64,000 nt of DNA from JALZKA01 sp963786495 (lineage in GTDB: Bacteria; Actinomycetota; Thermoleophilia; Solirubrobacterales; 70-9): the NCBI GenBank assembly GCA_963786495.1, contig CAWAZL010000002.1, positions 248,001-312,000 of the forward strand. Direction: 5' to 3'. The notes below the pieces were generated by a model. The model saw only the letters and a program-made list of their open reading frames with translations, did no database searches and was not told where the DNA came from. This document shows, piece by piece, positions 26,585 through 34,766 of the stretch. The stretch's first letter is position 1. Each line of letters opens with the position of its first letter. Made by a program: the position numbers and the translations under genes.

Positions 26585-27780
26585 CTACTGGCCGAGGAGC
26601 TCGCCGACCGGGACGCGCCGGGGTTGCACGGGCTCGTCTGCGGGTGGCTCCGGCGCGGCCTCGCCGCTGCCGTTGCCCATCACCTGCTCGATGCCGATGC
26701 GCGCTGGCCGCCCGCCTGGAGCATGAGCTTGAAGTCGTGCGGGCTCGAGGCGCCCGTCATCGCGTCCTCCTCGGTGATGGTGCCGGCCATCACGTGCTTC
26801 AGGAGCGCCTGGTCGAAGGTCTGCATGCCGTAGTACTCGCCCTCGGCGATCACCTCGGTGATCTTGCCCGTCTCGTTCGGGTTCAGAATCAGGTCCTGGA
26901 CGCGGCCGGTGACGACGAGGACCTCGCAGACGGCAACGCGGCCGCCGCCGACCTTCGGCATCAGGCGCTGGCCGACGACCCCGCGAAGGGTCGAGGCGAG
27001 CATCACGCGCGCCTGCTGCTGCAGGTGCGGTGGGAAGAAGTCGATGATGCGGTTGATCGTCTCGGTGGCGTCAAGGGTGTGGAGGGTCGAGAGGACGAGG
27101 TGGCCGGTCTCGGCAGCTGACAGCGAGGTCCGGACCGTCTCCTCGTCGCGCATCTCCCCGATGAGGATCACGTCGGGGTCCTGGCGCAGGACGCGCTTCA
27201 TCGCGCGGGCGAAGCTCTCGGTGTCCTGGCCGACCTCGCGCTGGTTGATGATCGAGCGCTTGTCGCGGTGGAGGTACTCGATGGGGTCCTCGAGCGTGAC
27301 GATGTGCTCGGGCTGGGTCGAGTTGATCTGGTCGATCATCGCCGCGAGCGTGGTGGACTTCCCCGAGCCGGTGGTGCCGGTCAGGAGGATGATCCCGCGC
27401 TTCTCGTCAGCGAGGTCCTTGATCACCTGGGGCAGGCCGAGGTCGTCGATCGTGCGCACCTGGAAGGGGATCGCGCGGCAAACAATCGAGACGTGGCCGC
27501 GCTGGCGGAAGGCGTTCACACGGAAGCGGGAGACGCCCGGCACCTCGTAGGAAAAGTCGGCCTCGCCGACGTTGCCGAACTCGGCGAGGAGGTTCGGATC
27601 GTGGCAGATGTGCTCGAGGGCGGCGTCGGTGTCCTCGGGCGTGAGGGTCTCGGTGTTCGGGATGGGCTCGAGCACGCCATGGATGCGCGCCATTGGCTTT
27701 GCGGGCACCTTCACGTGGAGGTCTGAGCCCTCATGCTCGACCACGTAGCGCAGGGCCTGATCGATGTCAAAAGCCATCAT
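26585..27780 (-). CDS. pilT: Type IV pilus retraction ATPase PilT
   Basis: Hexameric AAA-like secretion ATPase that powers pilus retraction. Seen: GTTGSGKSTTLAAMI (Walker A), EDPIEYLH (Asp box), GEMRDEETVRTSLSAAETGHLVLSTLHT (Walker B and His box), and the C-terminal GVVGQRLMPK. About 398 residues; starts MMAFDIDQALRYV at 27780. The long frame ends at 26680, but a one-base shift near 26705 gives a better tail: IGIEQVMGNGSGEAAPEPP...VPVGELLGQ to TAG 26585-26587. It stands alone, with no other pil gene in the window. Confidence 0.9.
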
Positions 27781-27790
27781 TAGGCCTATC

Positions 27791-27823
27791 GGCCCCACGC
27801 CGCGTTTCTTTAGGCGTGGGGCC
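27791..27823. terminator. Strong hairpin between lipoprotein gene and pilT
   Basis: GGCCCCACGCC, an 11-base loop, then GGCGTGGGGCC: a perfect 11-bp stem lying between the lipoprotein stop (27835) and the pilT start (27780). No U-tract follows on either strand, so it may be a Rho-independent-like stem, an mRNA-stabilising element or a relic palindrome; its right arm GGGGCCAGAC also resembles half of family A. Confidence 0.45.
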
Positions 27824-27834
27824 AGACAGTTCGG

Positions 27835-28611
27835 CTACTCGCCGGGCGTGAAGGAGACGAGCTCCTCGCGGCCTTCGCCACCTGAGGTATGGATTGCCAG
27901 CACGAGGCCTACCCCTTCGGCATAGAACTTGTGCTCTGAGACCTTTGGCTCGAGGGGAACGAGGTCCTTGGTCATGAGCGTCTGCGGGTAGTAGCCGTGG
28001 GGCGCTTCGGCCTTCTCGTCGAGGCTCAGGACGACTGCCTCATCCTCGGCCTCGCCCTCGTAGTACTCCTGGCGGTACGCCATCCCGACCTCGGGGTTGG
28101 CGGGCATCGCGATTCCAGCCTCGGCGCCGTCAGCGCCGGCCTCGAACGAGCCTTCGTGCGAGGAGACTTCGCCGTTCTCGTACTCGGCCGTGTCCTCGCC
28201 GAGGTACCAGACGTTGCCCTCTGAGTCCTGCGCGTACCAGTCATCCGTCACCTCGACGGGCACGCCACCCTCCGTCACGGTGTCTCGGACCACGACGGCC
28301 TCGACGCCGTTGGCCATTGTCTTAGTCTCGTCGGTGACCTCGACTACGACCTTCTGGTCGGGCTCACCGTCCGCGGTCTCCGTGTAGACCCAGCGACTGC
28401 CAACGGCGAACGGCAGGTACGGGTTGTCGATCTCAGTTGTGAAGTCCGCAGGATCGAGGTCGGCGGGCTCCGAGCCTTGTGGCAAACCCGCACTAGGGTC
28501 TGACCCCTGTGTGCCGGAACTCGCCTGATTCGTCACGGAAGTCGAATCCCCGCCGCACGCGGAGATCGCAAGCGCGCCGATGATTGCGAGTAGAGGTAGT
28601 GCCTTCTTCAT
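27835..28611 (-). CDS. Secreted lipoprotein, function unknown
   Basis: About 258 residues from ATG 28611. A lipoprotein signal peptide is clear: MKKALPLLAIIGALAISAC with the lipobox Cys at residue 19, then a Ser/Gly/Asp-rich linker that includes GSDP encoded by a family A palindrome. The mature part (NPYLPFAVGSRWVYTE, VVVEVTDETKTMANGVEAVVVRDTV, DDWYAQDSEGNVWYLGEDTAEY) is beta-rich and resembles a family of secreted actinobacterial and planctomycete proteins of unknown role. It is divergent from the two-component system and has the same TTTCA repeat upstream. Confidence 0.75.
   Translation of the reverse strand: MKKALPLLAIIGALAISACGGDSTSVTNQASSGTQGSDPSAGLPQGSEPADLDPADFTTEIDNPYLPFAVGSRWVYTETADGEPDQKVVVEVTDETKTMANGVEAVVVRDTVTEGGVPVEVTDDWYAQDSEGNVWYLGEDTAEYENGEVSSHEGSFEAGADGAEAGIAMPANPEVGMAYRQEYYEGEAEDEAVVLSLDEKAEAPHGYYPQTLMTKDLVPLEPKVSEHKFYAEGVGLVLAIHTSGGEGREELVSFTPGE
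28495..28508. repeat. Palindrome family A copy inside lipoprotein linker
   Basis: AGGGTCTGACCCCT, read on the minus strand as in-frame GSDP in the disordered linker just after the lipobox. Confidence 0.75.
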
Positions 28612-28656
28612 GGGTGCTCCTTCGGTGGTTGACGCGGCCACCGTTGCGCAGGTGCG

Positions 28657-28673
28657 ATGAAAGCTTCGTGAAA
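28657..28673 (-). promoter_or_regulatory. Putative response-regulator box upstream of the lipoprotein
   Basis: Minus strand TTTCAC-GAAGC-TTTCAT: two 6-bp direct repeats with an 11-bp period, 46 bp upstream of the lipoprotein start. Same design as the boxes at 28686 and 30628; typical for OmpR/PhoB-type regulators. Confidence 0.6.
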
Positions 28674-28685
28674 TCACAGACTGCG

Positions 28686-28702
28686 CTTTCATCTGTCTTT
28701 CA
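28686..28702 (+). promoter_or_regulatory. Putative response-regulator box upstream of the two-component operon
   Basis: TTTCAT-CTGTC-TTTCAC, direct repeats with an 11-bp period, 26 bp before the regulator's start codon. Suggests autoregulation. Confidence 0.6.
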
Positions 28703-28728
28703 CGTTCGCGCGCGAGCCTCCCTGCCCC

Positions 28729-29412
28729 ATGAGAGTCCTGATCGCAGAAGACGAGCGCAAGCTCGCGACGCTTCTCAAGCGCGGTTTCGAGCGCGAGGGC
28801 ATGGCCGTGGACGTGGTTACCGAGGGACCAGACGCGCTTGCCCGCGGACAAGCGACGGAGTACGACGCGATCATTCTCGACGTCATGCTGCCGGGCCTCG
28901 ACGGCTTCAAGGTCTGCCGCTCACTCCGCGAGGCCGGCGTCTGGTCCCCGGTCCTGATGCTCACCGCCCGGGACGCAGTTCGCGATCGGGTCGAAGGTCT
29001 CGACGCAGGGGCCGACGACTACCTCACCAAGCCCTTTTCGTACGCCGAGCTGCTGGCTCGGTTGCGTGCGCTGGTACGGAGAGGCGCGCCGGAGCGACCC
29101 ACCGAGCTCACGGTCGGCTCACTGCGACTCGACCCGGCGCAGCGCAAGGCGCATCGGGGCGAGACCGAGATCGAGCTCTCCTCCAAGGAGTTCGCCCTGC
29201 TCGAGACCCTCATGCGAAATCCCGGCCGCGTCATGAGCCGCTTCGAACTCCTTGAACACGCTTGGGACTACGAATACGAGAACCGCTCGAACGTGGTCGA
29301 TTCCTACGTGCGGTTCCTGCGAGCGAAAGTGGACAAGCCATTCGGCGTCAGCTCGATCGAGACGGTTCGTGGAGCGGGGTACCGCCTGCGCGACGACGGT
29401 AGCGCGACGTGA
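28729..29412 (+). CDS. OmpR/PhoB family response regulator
   Basis: Protein of 227 residues: receiver domain with acidic pocket AEDE, phosphoacceptor Asp in ILDVMLPGLDG (about residue 51), conserved Thr in MLTARD and Lys in TKPFSYAELLAR; C-terminal winged helix ELSSKEFALLETLMRNPG...YVRFLRAKVD...RGAGYRL. Its stop overlaps the GTG start of the kinase (GTGA). Three nearby promoters carry an 11-bp-period TTTCA direct repeat that it probably binds. CutR/MprA-like subgroup by sequence feel. Confidence 0.92.
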   Translation: MRVLIAEDERKLATLLKRGFEREGMAVDVVTEGPDALARGQATEYDAIILDVMLPGLDGFKVCRSLREAGVWSPVLMLTARDAVRDRVEGLDAGADDYLTKPFSYAELLARLRALVRRGAPERPTELTVGSLRLDPAQRKAHRGETEIELSSKEFALLETLMRNPGRVMSRFELLEHAWDYEYENRSNVVDSYVRFLRAKVDKPFGVSSIETVRGAGYRLRDDGSAT

Positions 29413-30623
29413 ATCGCCTCTCGGTTCGCCTTCAGATCACGCTCGCGTTCACCCTCGCGATGGCCATCGTCCTCGCCGCGTTCGGCGCGTTCATCTTCAT
29501 CCAGACCCGCGATCAGCTTGACGAGGGGGTGAACGACAACCTCGAGGTCCGAATCGCGGATCTCGCGAGCCGGGCCCAGGGCGATGCGGTGCTGGAGCAG
29601 GAGCTGGATCCCGAGGACAGCTTTGCCCAGATCATCGGCACGGACGGTGAGGTCGAGCTCTCAACGGAGCAGATCGCCGGCGAGGGCGCCATCGCCGAGA
29701 GTCCAGGCACCTACGACTTCGAATCGATCGAAGGACTTGACGGGAGAGTCCGCGCGTTTGCGGTGGAAATCGACGGAGGAAGGCTCGCGGTGGCCGGCGC
29801 AACGCTCGAGGACCGCGACGAGTCGGTTCGCAACCTGGCCCTGCTGCTTCTCATCGGCGGGCCGCTCGCACTTCTTTTGGCCAGCCTCGGCGGGTACTGG
29901 GTCGCCGGACGTGCGCTCGAGCCGCTCGAGCGGGGCTATGAGCGCGAGCGGCGATTCGTCGACGACGCGAGTCACGAGCTACGGACGCCTCTCGCCCTCC
30001 ACAAGGCCGAGCTTGAGGTTGCACTCCGATACGCAGAGGACGAGGCGGCGCTCCGGCAGGCGATCGCATCCGGAATCGAGGAGGTGGATCGTCTCGCGCA
30101 GCTCGCGGACGACCTGCTGGTCGTCGCACGCTCCGGCGAGGAGGGCTTAGCGCTGGCAAGCGAGGCGATTGACGCGGAGGCGCTTCTGCGAACGGTTGCG
30201 GACCGCTTTGAGGCACGGGTGCGCTCCGCCTCACGCTCGCTGGACGTCGTGACCGAGCCGAAGCTCACCGTGTACGGCGATCGCCTGAGGCTCGAGCAGG
30301 CACTGACCAACCTCGTCGAAAACGCAATTCGGCACGGAGCCGGACGGATCGAGCTGACAGCAAGAGCTTCGGGAACCGGCGTGAGGCTGTCGATCCGGGA
30401 CGAAGGAGCCGGGTTTGACGAGGACATTCGCGAGCGGGCATTCGAGCGTTTCAGCCGCGGGGACGCGGCCCGCGAGCGCGGGGGCGCTGGACTCGGACTA
30501 GCGATCGTCGAGACGATCGCGACTGCCCACGGGGGCGACGCGGGCATCGCAACGGGAGGCACGCCGGGGGCCGAGGTCTGGATCGAGCTTCCCGCGGGGT
30601 CTGACCCCAAGCGTGGGGTCTGA
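29409..30623 (+). CDS. Sensor histidine kinase lacking a normal HAMP domain
   Basis: Membrane kinase of 404 residues. TM1 about 12-32, extracytoplasmic acidic sensor to about 140, TM2 about 141-165 (LALLLLIGGPLALLLASLGGYW quoted in part), H-box DDASHELRTPLA, N-box ENAIRHGAG, G-boxes DEGAGF and GAGLGLAIV. Related kinases have about 45 residues of HAMP between the second membrane helix and the H-box helix; here AGRALEPLERGYERERRF joins directly. The C-terminal GSDPKRGV and the stop come from two tandem family A palindromes. Confidence 0.9.
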   Translation: MNRLSVRLQITLAFTLAMAIVLAAFGAFIFIQTRDQLDEGVNDNLEVRIADLASRAQGDAVLEQELDPEDSFAQIIGTDGEVELSTEQIAGEGAIAESPGTYDFESIEGLDGRVRAFAVEIDGGRLAVAGATLEDRDESVRNLALLLLIGGPLALLLASLGGYWVAGRALEPLERGYERERRFVDDASHELRTPLALHKAELEVALRYAEDEAALRQAIASGIEEVDRLAQLADDLLVVARSGEEGLALASEAIDAEALLRTVADRFEARVRSASRSLDVVTEPKLTVYGDRLRLEQALTNLVENAIRHGAGRIELTARASGTGVRLSIRDEGAGFDEDIRERAFERFSRGDAARERGGAGLGLAIVETIATAHGGDAGIATGGTPGAEVWIELPAGSDPKRGV

Positions 30624-30627
30624 CCCC
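30596..30627. repeat. Two tandem palindromes, family A
   Basis: GGGGTCTGACCCC at 30596-30608 and 30615-30627, six bases apart. They encode the kinase's last residues and its TGA stop (30621-30623), and directly abut the regulatory box at 30628. Confidence 0.85.
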
Positions 30628-30644
30628 TTTCATCGTTGTTTCAC
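30628..30644 (+). promoter_or_regulatory. Putative response-regulator box upstream of the PepSY gene
   Basis: TTTCAT-CGTTG-TTTCAC, the same repeat and spacing as at 28686-28702, 55 bp upstream of the PepSY gene start. Confidence 0.6.
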
Positions 30645-30698
30645 CTGGGCTGGGTACAAACGGTGAGCAATTTGAAACCAACCAGGCCACGGAGGCTG

Positions 30699-31037
30699 AT
30701 GAACATGGAGATGAAGAAGAAGGCCGCAATCGGCGCCGCATCGATCCTCGCGGTTGGCGCGGGCGCGGCCGGAATCGCGGTCGCTGGCGGCGGCGACGAC
30801 AACGAGGCTCCGATCAAGGGATCGGCTCTCGAAAAGGCATCGGACGCTGCGCTTGCCGAAACCGGTGGCGGCACCGTGTCCGACACCGAGACCGGCGATG
30901 AGGAGAGCCTCTACGAGGTTGAGGTGACCCTCGACGACGGCACGATGACCGACGTCCAGGTGAACCGCGACTTCGAGGTCGTCGGCACTGAGGACGACGG
31001 AGCCGACGAGGACGAGTCGGGCGCGGACGACGACTGA
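30699..31037 (+). CDS. Small secreted PepSY-domain protein
   Basis: Protein of 112 residues with an N-terminal hydrophobic signal or anchor (AAIGAASILAVGAGAAGIAVAGG), one PepSY repeat (LEKASDAALAETGGGTVSDTE, YEVEVTLDDGTMTDVQVN) and an acidic tail (EDDGADEDESGADDD). PepSY domains inhibit proteases or bind metals and often accompany two-component systems that sense envelope stress or divalent metals. GGAGG at 30691 serves ATG 30699 or 30705. It follows the kinase by 75 bp and has its own regulatory box and a strong terminator. Confidence 0.82.
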   Translation: MNMEMKKKAAIGAASILAVGAGAAGIAVAGGGDDNEAPIKGSALEKASDAALAETGGGTVSDTETGDEESLYEVEVTLDDGTMTDVQVNRDFEVVGTEDDGADEDESGADDD

Positions 31038-31060
31038 ATCCCAACCTCAAGAGGACTCGA

Positions 31061-31095
31061 AAACGAGGCGCCGAACCGGCGCCTCGTTTCGTTTT
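31061..31095 (+). terminator. Rho-independent terminator after the PepSY gene
   Basis: AAACGAGGCGCCG-AAC-CGGCGCCTCGTTT: perfect 13-bp stem (31061-31073, 31077-31089) with a 3-base loop, followed by the T-rich CGTTTTCGTCTTT. Confidence 0.85.
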
Positions 31096-31162
31096 CGTCT
31101 TTACGCTTCTTTCTCATTGGGCGCACGAGGCGTCCGGGATTTCGGGAAAGGGTTCGAACTTG

Positions 31163-33400
31163 ATGCGACCGGTGTTTGGAATGCGCACGTCGTGCGCCGT
31201 CATCGGAGCGATCGCAGCCGGGTTCGGCGCAGGCGCCGCGACGGCCTCGGCTGCCCAGGGAAACAGCGACGGCTTCGCCGTTCGCGTGCTTTCCAACCGC
31301 GCCGACCTCATCTCCGACGGCCAGGCTCTCGTCGGCCTGGCGCTTCCGCGGCACAAGGACCTCTCTGACATCGAGGCCACGCTCAAGAACGGAACGGGCA
31401 ACTCAGACGTCAGCGACATCTTCCACGAGCTTCCGAGCGGCCGGAACCAGGGCCTTCTGGAGGACCTCGAGCTGGGCAAGAACGTCCTGGAGGTCAGCCT
31501 TCCGAACGGGCGCTCGCGCTCGGCCGTGATCACGAACCACCCGAACGGCGGGCCGGTCTTCTCAGGTCCTCAGGTGGGCCCGTGGCAGTGCCAGGAGACC
31601 GCTGAGGACGAGAAGTGCAACCAGCCGGCCACGTACGAGTTCCTCTACAAGTCGACGAGCCCGGTACCCGGCCTGCAGGCCTATGACCCTGAGAATCCCC
31701 CTTCAGACGTCGCGACCACCACCACGGACCAAGGCGTTGAAGCGCCCTTCATCGTCCGCGTCGAGACCGGCTATCAGGCCCGGGACCAGTACAAGGTCGC
31801 CGCGCTCTACCAGCCGGACATGCCGTGGAAGCCATGGAACCCCCAGCCGCAGTGGAATCACAAGGTCCTGATCACTCACGGCGCCAGCTGCGGCGTGACG
31901 TACGGCGTCGGCGAGGCGCCAGCGGTCACGGAAGAGGCAGCGCTGGGCCGCGGCTTCGCGGTCATGTCCACCGCGCTCGACAATGCGGGCCACAACTGCA
32001 ACATCGCAACGCAGGCCGAGTCCCTGGTGATGGCCAAGGAGCGGATCGTCGAGCAGTTCGGGCAGATTCGCTACACGATCGGCACCGGCTGCTCGGGCGG
32101 CTCACTCACGCAGCAGCAGGTCGCGAACGCGTACCCCGGCGTCTACCAGGGGATCCTGCCGCAGTGCTCATATCCGGACGCGCTCTCGACGGGCATCCAG
32201 TTCGCCGACTATCACGGCCTTCGCACCTACTTCGAGGACGTGGCGGCCCGCCTGCCCCAGCTCTGGCTTCCCGTCCAATGGGGACCGGTTGAAGGCCACC
32301 TCTCCGGGCTGAACGCCGTGGTCGCCGACGAGGCGTTCTTCAAGACGGCGACCGCCCCTGGCGGAAGCTGCGTCCCGGCAGATGTCGTCTACGACCCCGA
32401 GACGAATCCCGGCGGCGTCCGCTGTTCGATTCTGGATTACATGATCAACATCTTCGGGCCGCGCCCCGAGAATGTCTGGTCGCCGATGGAGCAGGCGGCG
32501 GGCAAGGGCTTCGCGGGCTTCCCGCTCGGCAACGTTGGAGTCCAGTACGGGCTGGGTGCGCTCGAGGCCGGCCTGATCACCACTGAGCAGTTCGTCGACC
32601 TGAACCACGAGGTCGGCGGCCTCGACATCGACATCAACCACGTTCCCGAGCGGACTTCCGGCAACGTTCAAACGCTCAAGAACACCTACCGGAGCGGCGC
32701 GATCAACTCGGCCAACAACATGGACCGCGTCGCGATCATCGACCTGCGCGGGCCCGACCCCGCGATCGCGCATGACGCCTATCGCTCGTGGGAGCTACGC
32801 GCGCGCCTGGACCGCGAGCACGGGACACACGAGAACCAGGTGATCTGGTTCGGCCCCGTCCCGCTCCTAGGTGGCGTGAACTTCGCGGCCGACGGTCTGA
32901 TCGCAATGGACGAGTGGCTTGCCGCCGTGGAGGCGGACAAGAGCTCGAAGCCGCTCGCGCAGAAGATCATTCTCAACAAGCCCGGCGATCTCCAAGACGA
33001 GTGCGAGCCGACGGGGCTCATCGTGGGCGCGAACTGCGAGCTCATCACCGGGCCCAACCGCTACGGCACTCCGCGCACCGTCGCCGGCGACGCGATTACG
33101 ACCGACAACGCCGAGTGCCGGCTGAAGCCGCTCGACCGCGGGAGCTACAGCGGCCCCCTTGGAGCAATCACGTTCACAAATGCTCAGTGGGCGTTGATGG
33201 AGGAGGCGTTCCCGACCGGCGTCTGCGACTACTCGAAGCCGGGCGTCGGCCAGCAGGGCACGATCCCGTGGCAGACCTACCAGAAGAAGGACGGCTCGGT
33301 CATCTACGGCGGCAAGACGCTTGGCGCTGCCCCCACGGGCAGCGGCTCCGGCTGGACGTCGAAGGCATTCGGCTCGTGGCGTGCTGCGAAGAAGGGCTGA
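31163..33400 (+). CDS. Secreted DUF6351-family alpha/beta-hydrolase-like protein
   Basis: About 745 residues. An N-terminal signal peptide (TSCAVIGAIAAGFGAGAATASA) precedes a beta-rich domain and a large hydrolase-like domain with a GCSGGS nucleophile elbow near residue 310, HGASCGVTYGVG earlier, and NHVPERTSGN later. The family is annotated as DUF6351; some members resemble tannase/feruloyl-esterase folds and oligohydroxybutyrate hydrolases, but the substrate is unknown. Many Cys suggest disulfides outside the cell. Start: ATG 31163 with GGGAAAGGG about 12 bp upstream; TTG 31160 is also possible. It stands alone after a strong terminator. Confidence 0.78.
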   Translation: MRPVFGMRTSCAVIGAIAAGFGAGAATASAAQGNSDGFAVRVLSNRADLISDGQALVGLALPRHKDLSDIEATLKNGTGNSDVSDIFHELPSGRNQGLLEDLELGKNVLEVSLPNGRSRSAVITNHPNGGPVFSGPQVGPWQCQETAEDEKCNQPATYEFLYKSTSPVPGLQAYDPENPPSDVATTTTDQGVEAPFIVRVETGYQARDQYKVAALYQPDMPWKPWNPQPQWNHKVLITHGASCGVTYGVGEAPAVTEEAALGRGFAVMSTALDNAGHNCNIATQAESLVMAKERIVEQFGQIRYTIGTGCSGGSLTQQQVANAYPGVYQGILPQCSYPDALSTGIQFADYHGLRTYFEDVAARLPQLWLPVQWGPVEGHLSGLNAVVADEAFFKTATAPGGSCVPADVVYDPETNPGGVRCSILDYMINIFGPRPENVWSPMEQAAGKGFAGFPLGNVGVQYGLGALEAGLITTEQFVDLNHEVGGLDIDINHVPERTSGNVQTLKNTYRSGAINSANNMDRVAIIDLRGPDPAIAHDAYRSWELRARLDREHGTHENQVIWFGPVPLLGGVNFAADGLIAMDEWLAAVEADKSSKPLAQKIILNKPGDLQDECEPTGLIVGANCELITGPNRYGTPRTVAGDAITTDNAECRLKPLDRGSYSGPLGAITFTNAQWALMEEAFPTGVCDYSKPGVGQQGTIPWQTYQKKDGSVIYGGKTLGAAPTGSGSGWTSKAFGSWRAAKKG

Positions 33401-33421
33401 CCTCTTCGCGGTGGTGCGGCG

Positions 33422-34702
33422 CTAGTTTCCGCCCTGTCCCCTCGGGACCTTGACCTTGAACTTGGCCTTGGCTGGCGTGGGGTCGAATCTCGAGCCATCG
33501 GAGCCCCGGACCTGGAACTTGTGATCACCGTTCTTCAGGCCGAAGTACTTCTGCTTTCCGTCGTTGCAGAGCTCGAACTGACCCTTGTCGAGCTTGCACT
33601 CGAACGTGACGCCAAGCGACGGCTCCGCCGTGTACTTGAACACCGCAGTGCGCTTCTTCAAGATGCTGGGGGGCTTCTTGGTGATCGTCGTCTGGATGTC
33701 GACCAGCTGAACGGGTGCCCAAGTCGGGTCGAAAGGACGCCGCGAACCGGGCTCGTTGGTCACCGTCGTGACCGTGGCGTCCAACGTCGGCGCCTGAACG
33801 GCGAGCTCGTCGTTTCGCTCATAGAGAATCTGGGTGCCGTCGGGTGACCAGACCGGGCTGCCCACGTCCCCTCCTGTTGTGATCTGCGTCGGGTTCGCGC
33901 CGTTCTGATCCATAATCCAGATCTGTCCCTGGCCCTGGATGTTGCTGACCACATAGGCGATCTTGGTCCCATCGGGCGACCAAGAAGGCGCCGACGCCTG
34001 GAGTACGTCTGTCTGGGTCGTTGGGAGGTCCGTGATCGCTCCTCCGCCCGTGAGTCCCGTCCCATTCAGAGTCGCCACCCAGATCTCACGGCCTGAGCAG
34101 TTGAAGTTTGGCGGCGGGTCATCGTTCACGAAGCACGAGTTGCGGACGAAGGCGACTTTTTGGCCATCCGGGTCCACGTCGGGCTCCTCTTCAAGGTGGT
34201 AGAGCGTGTCGGTCAGCTGATACTCGGCTTGCGGTGCTTCGGTCCTAGCCATGAAGAGCTCGTTGCGTCCGGAGAACGGATCCTCAGGGTCCTCGGGATA
34301 GGCAGCGTCGTACAAGACGTACGCACCGTTGGGCGTGTAGGCGGGGTTGGAGTTCAGGTAGTTGTCGGTCGTCTGCGTTAGCTGAAGTCGGCTGCCGCCG
34401 TTTGAGGGGATAGAGAAGATCTCGGTGCTGTCGTCGTCGTTGGCCCTGTAGGCGATGCGATCGCCGGTCGGCGAGTAGGCCGGTTGCAGCTCGAAGCCGG
34501 GAGTCTCGGTGACGTTGAAAGGCTCCTCCCCGGGCTCGTCCAGGTCAATTACGTAGATGTCCCCCGGCCCGTCGCCTGTGGTCCCGTAGGCGATCGGCCC
34601 GTTCTCGCCGGGAAAGGTCGCCTGCGCCGCTGACGCCGTCAGCAAAAGCAACGCGACCCCGATGGCCGTCGCGAGTCCCAGTCTGCTCCTCATCGCGCGC
34701 AT
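33422..34702 (-). CDS. Secreted TolB-like (PD40) beta-propeller protein
   Basis: About 426 residues. Signal peptide MRAMRSRLGLATAIGVALLL ending near SAAQATFPG, then repeated propeller blades with the PD40 signature (YSPTGDRIAYR, YTPNGAYVLYD, VDPDGQKVAFV, WSPDGTKIAYVV, WSPDGTQILYER), and a C-terminal Ig-like domain (FECKLDKGQFELCNDGKQKYFGLKNGDHKF quoted as FECKLD and GDHKFQVR) often found attached to secreted actinobacterial proteins. Probably binds peptides or polysaccharide outside the cell; ligand unknown. ATG 34702 gives the best signal peptide. Confidence 0.82.
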   Translation of the reverse strand: MRAMRSRLGLATAIGVALLLLTASAAQATFPGENGPIAYGTTGDGPGDIYVIDLDEPGEEPFNVTETPGFELQPAYSPTGDRIAYRANDDDSTEIFSIPSNGGSRLQLTQTTDNYLNSNPAYTPNGAYVLYDAAYPEDPEDPFSGRNELFMARTEAPQAEYQLTDTLYHLEEEPDVDPDGQKVAFVRNSCFVNDDPPPNFNCSGREIWVATLNGTGLTGGGAITDLPTTQTDVLQASAPSWSPDGTKIAYVVSNIQGQGQIWIMDQNGANPTQITTGGDVGSPVWSPDGTQILYERNDELAVQAPTLDATVTTVTNEPGSRRPFDPTWAPVQLVDIQTTITKKPPSILKKRTAVFKYTAEPSLGVTFECKLDKGQFELCNDGKQKYFGLKNGDHKFQVRGSDGSRFDPTPAKAKFKVKVPRGQGGN

Positions 34703-34766
34703 GCTAGAGCTAGACCCGGGCACGCCACTACCCCCAGAGGGGTGAATCTCCCACCCTTCGCTATCG

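Noticed and set aside
34730..34743. ACCCC-CAGA-GGGGT hairpin between the propeller gene and sigA
   Set aside because: Short 5-bp stem, no T-tract, lies upstream of a same-strand gene; too weak to call a terminator.
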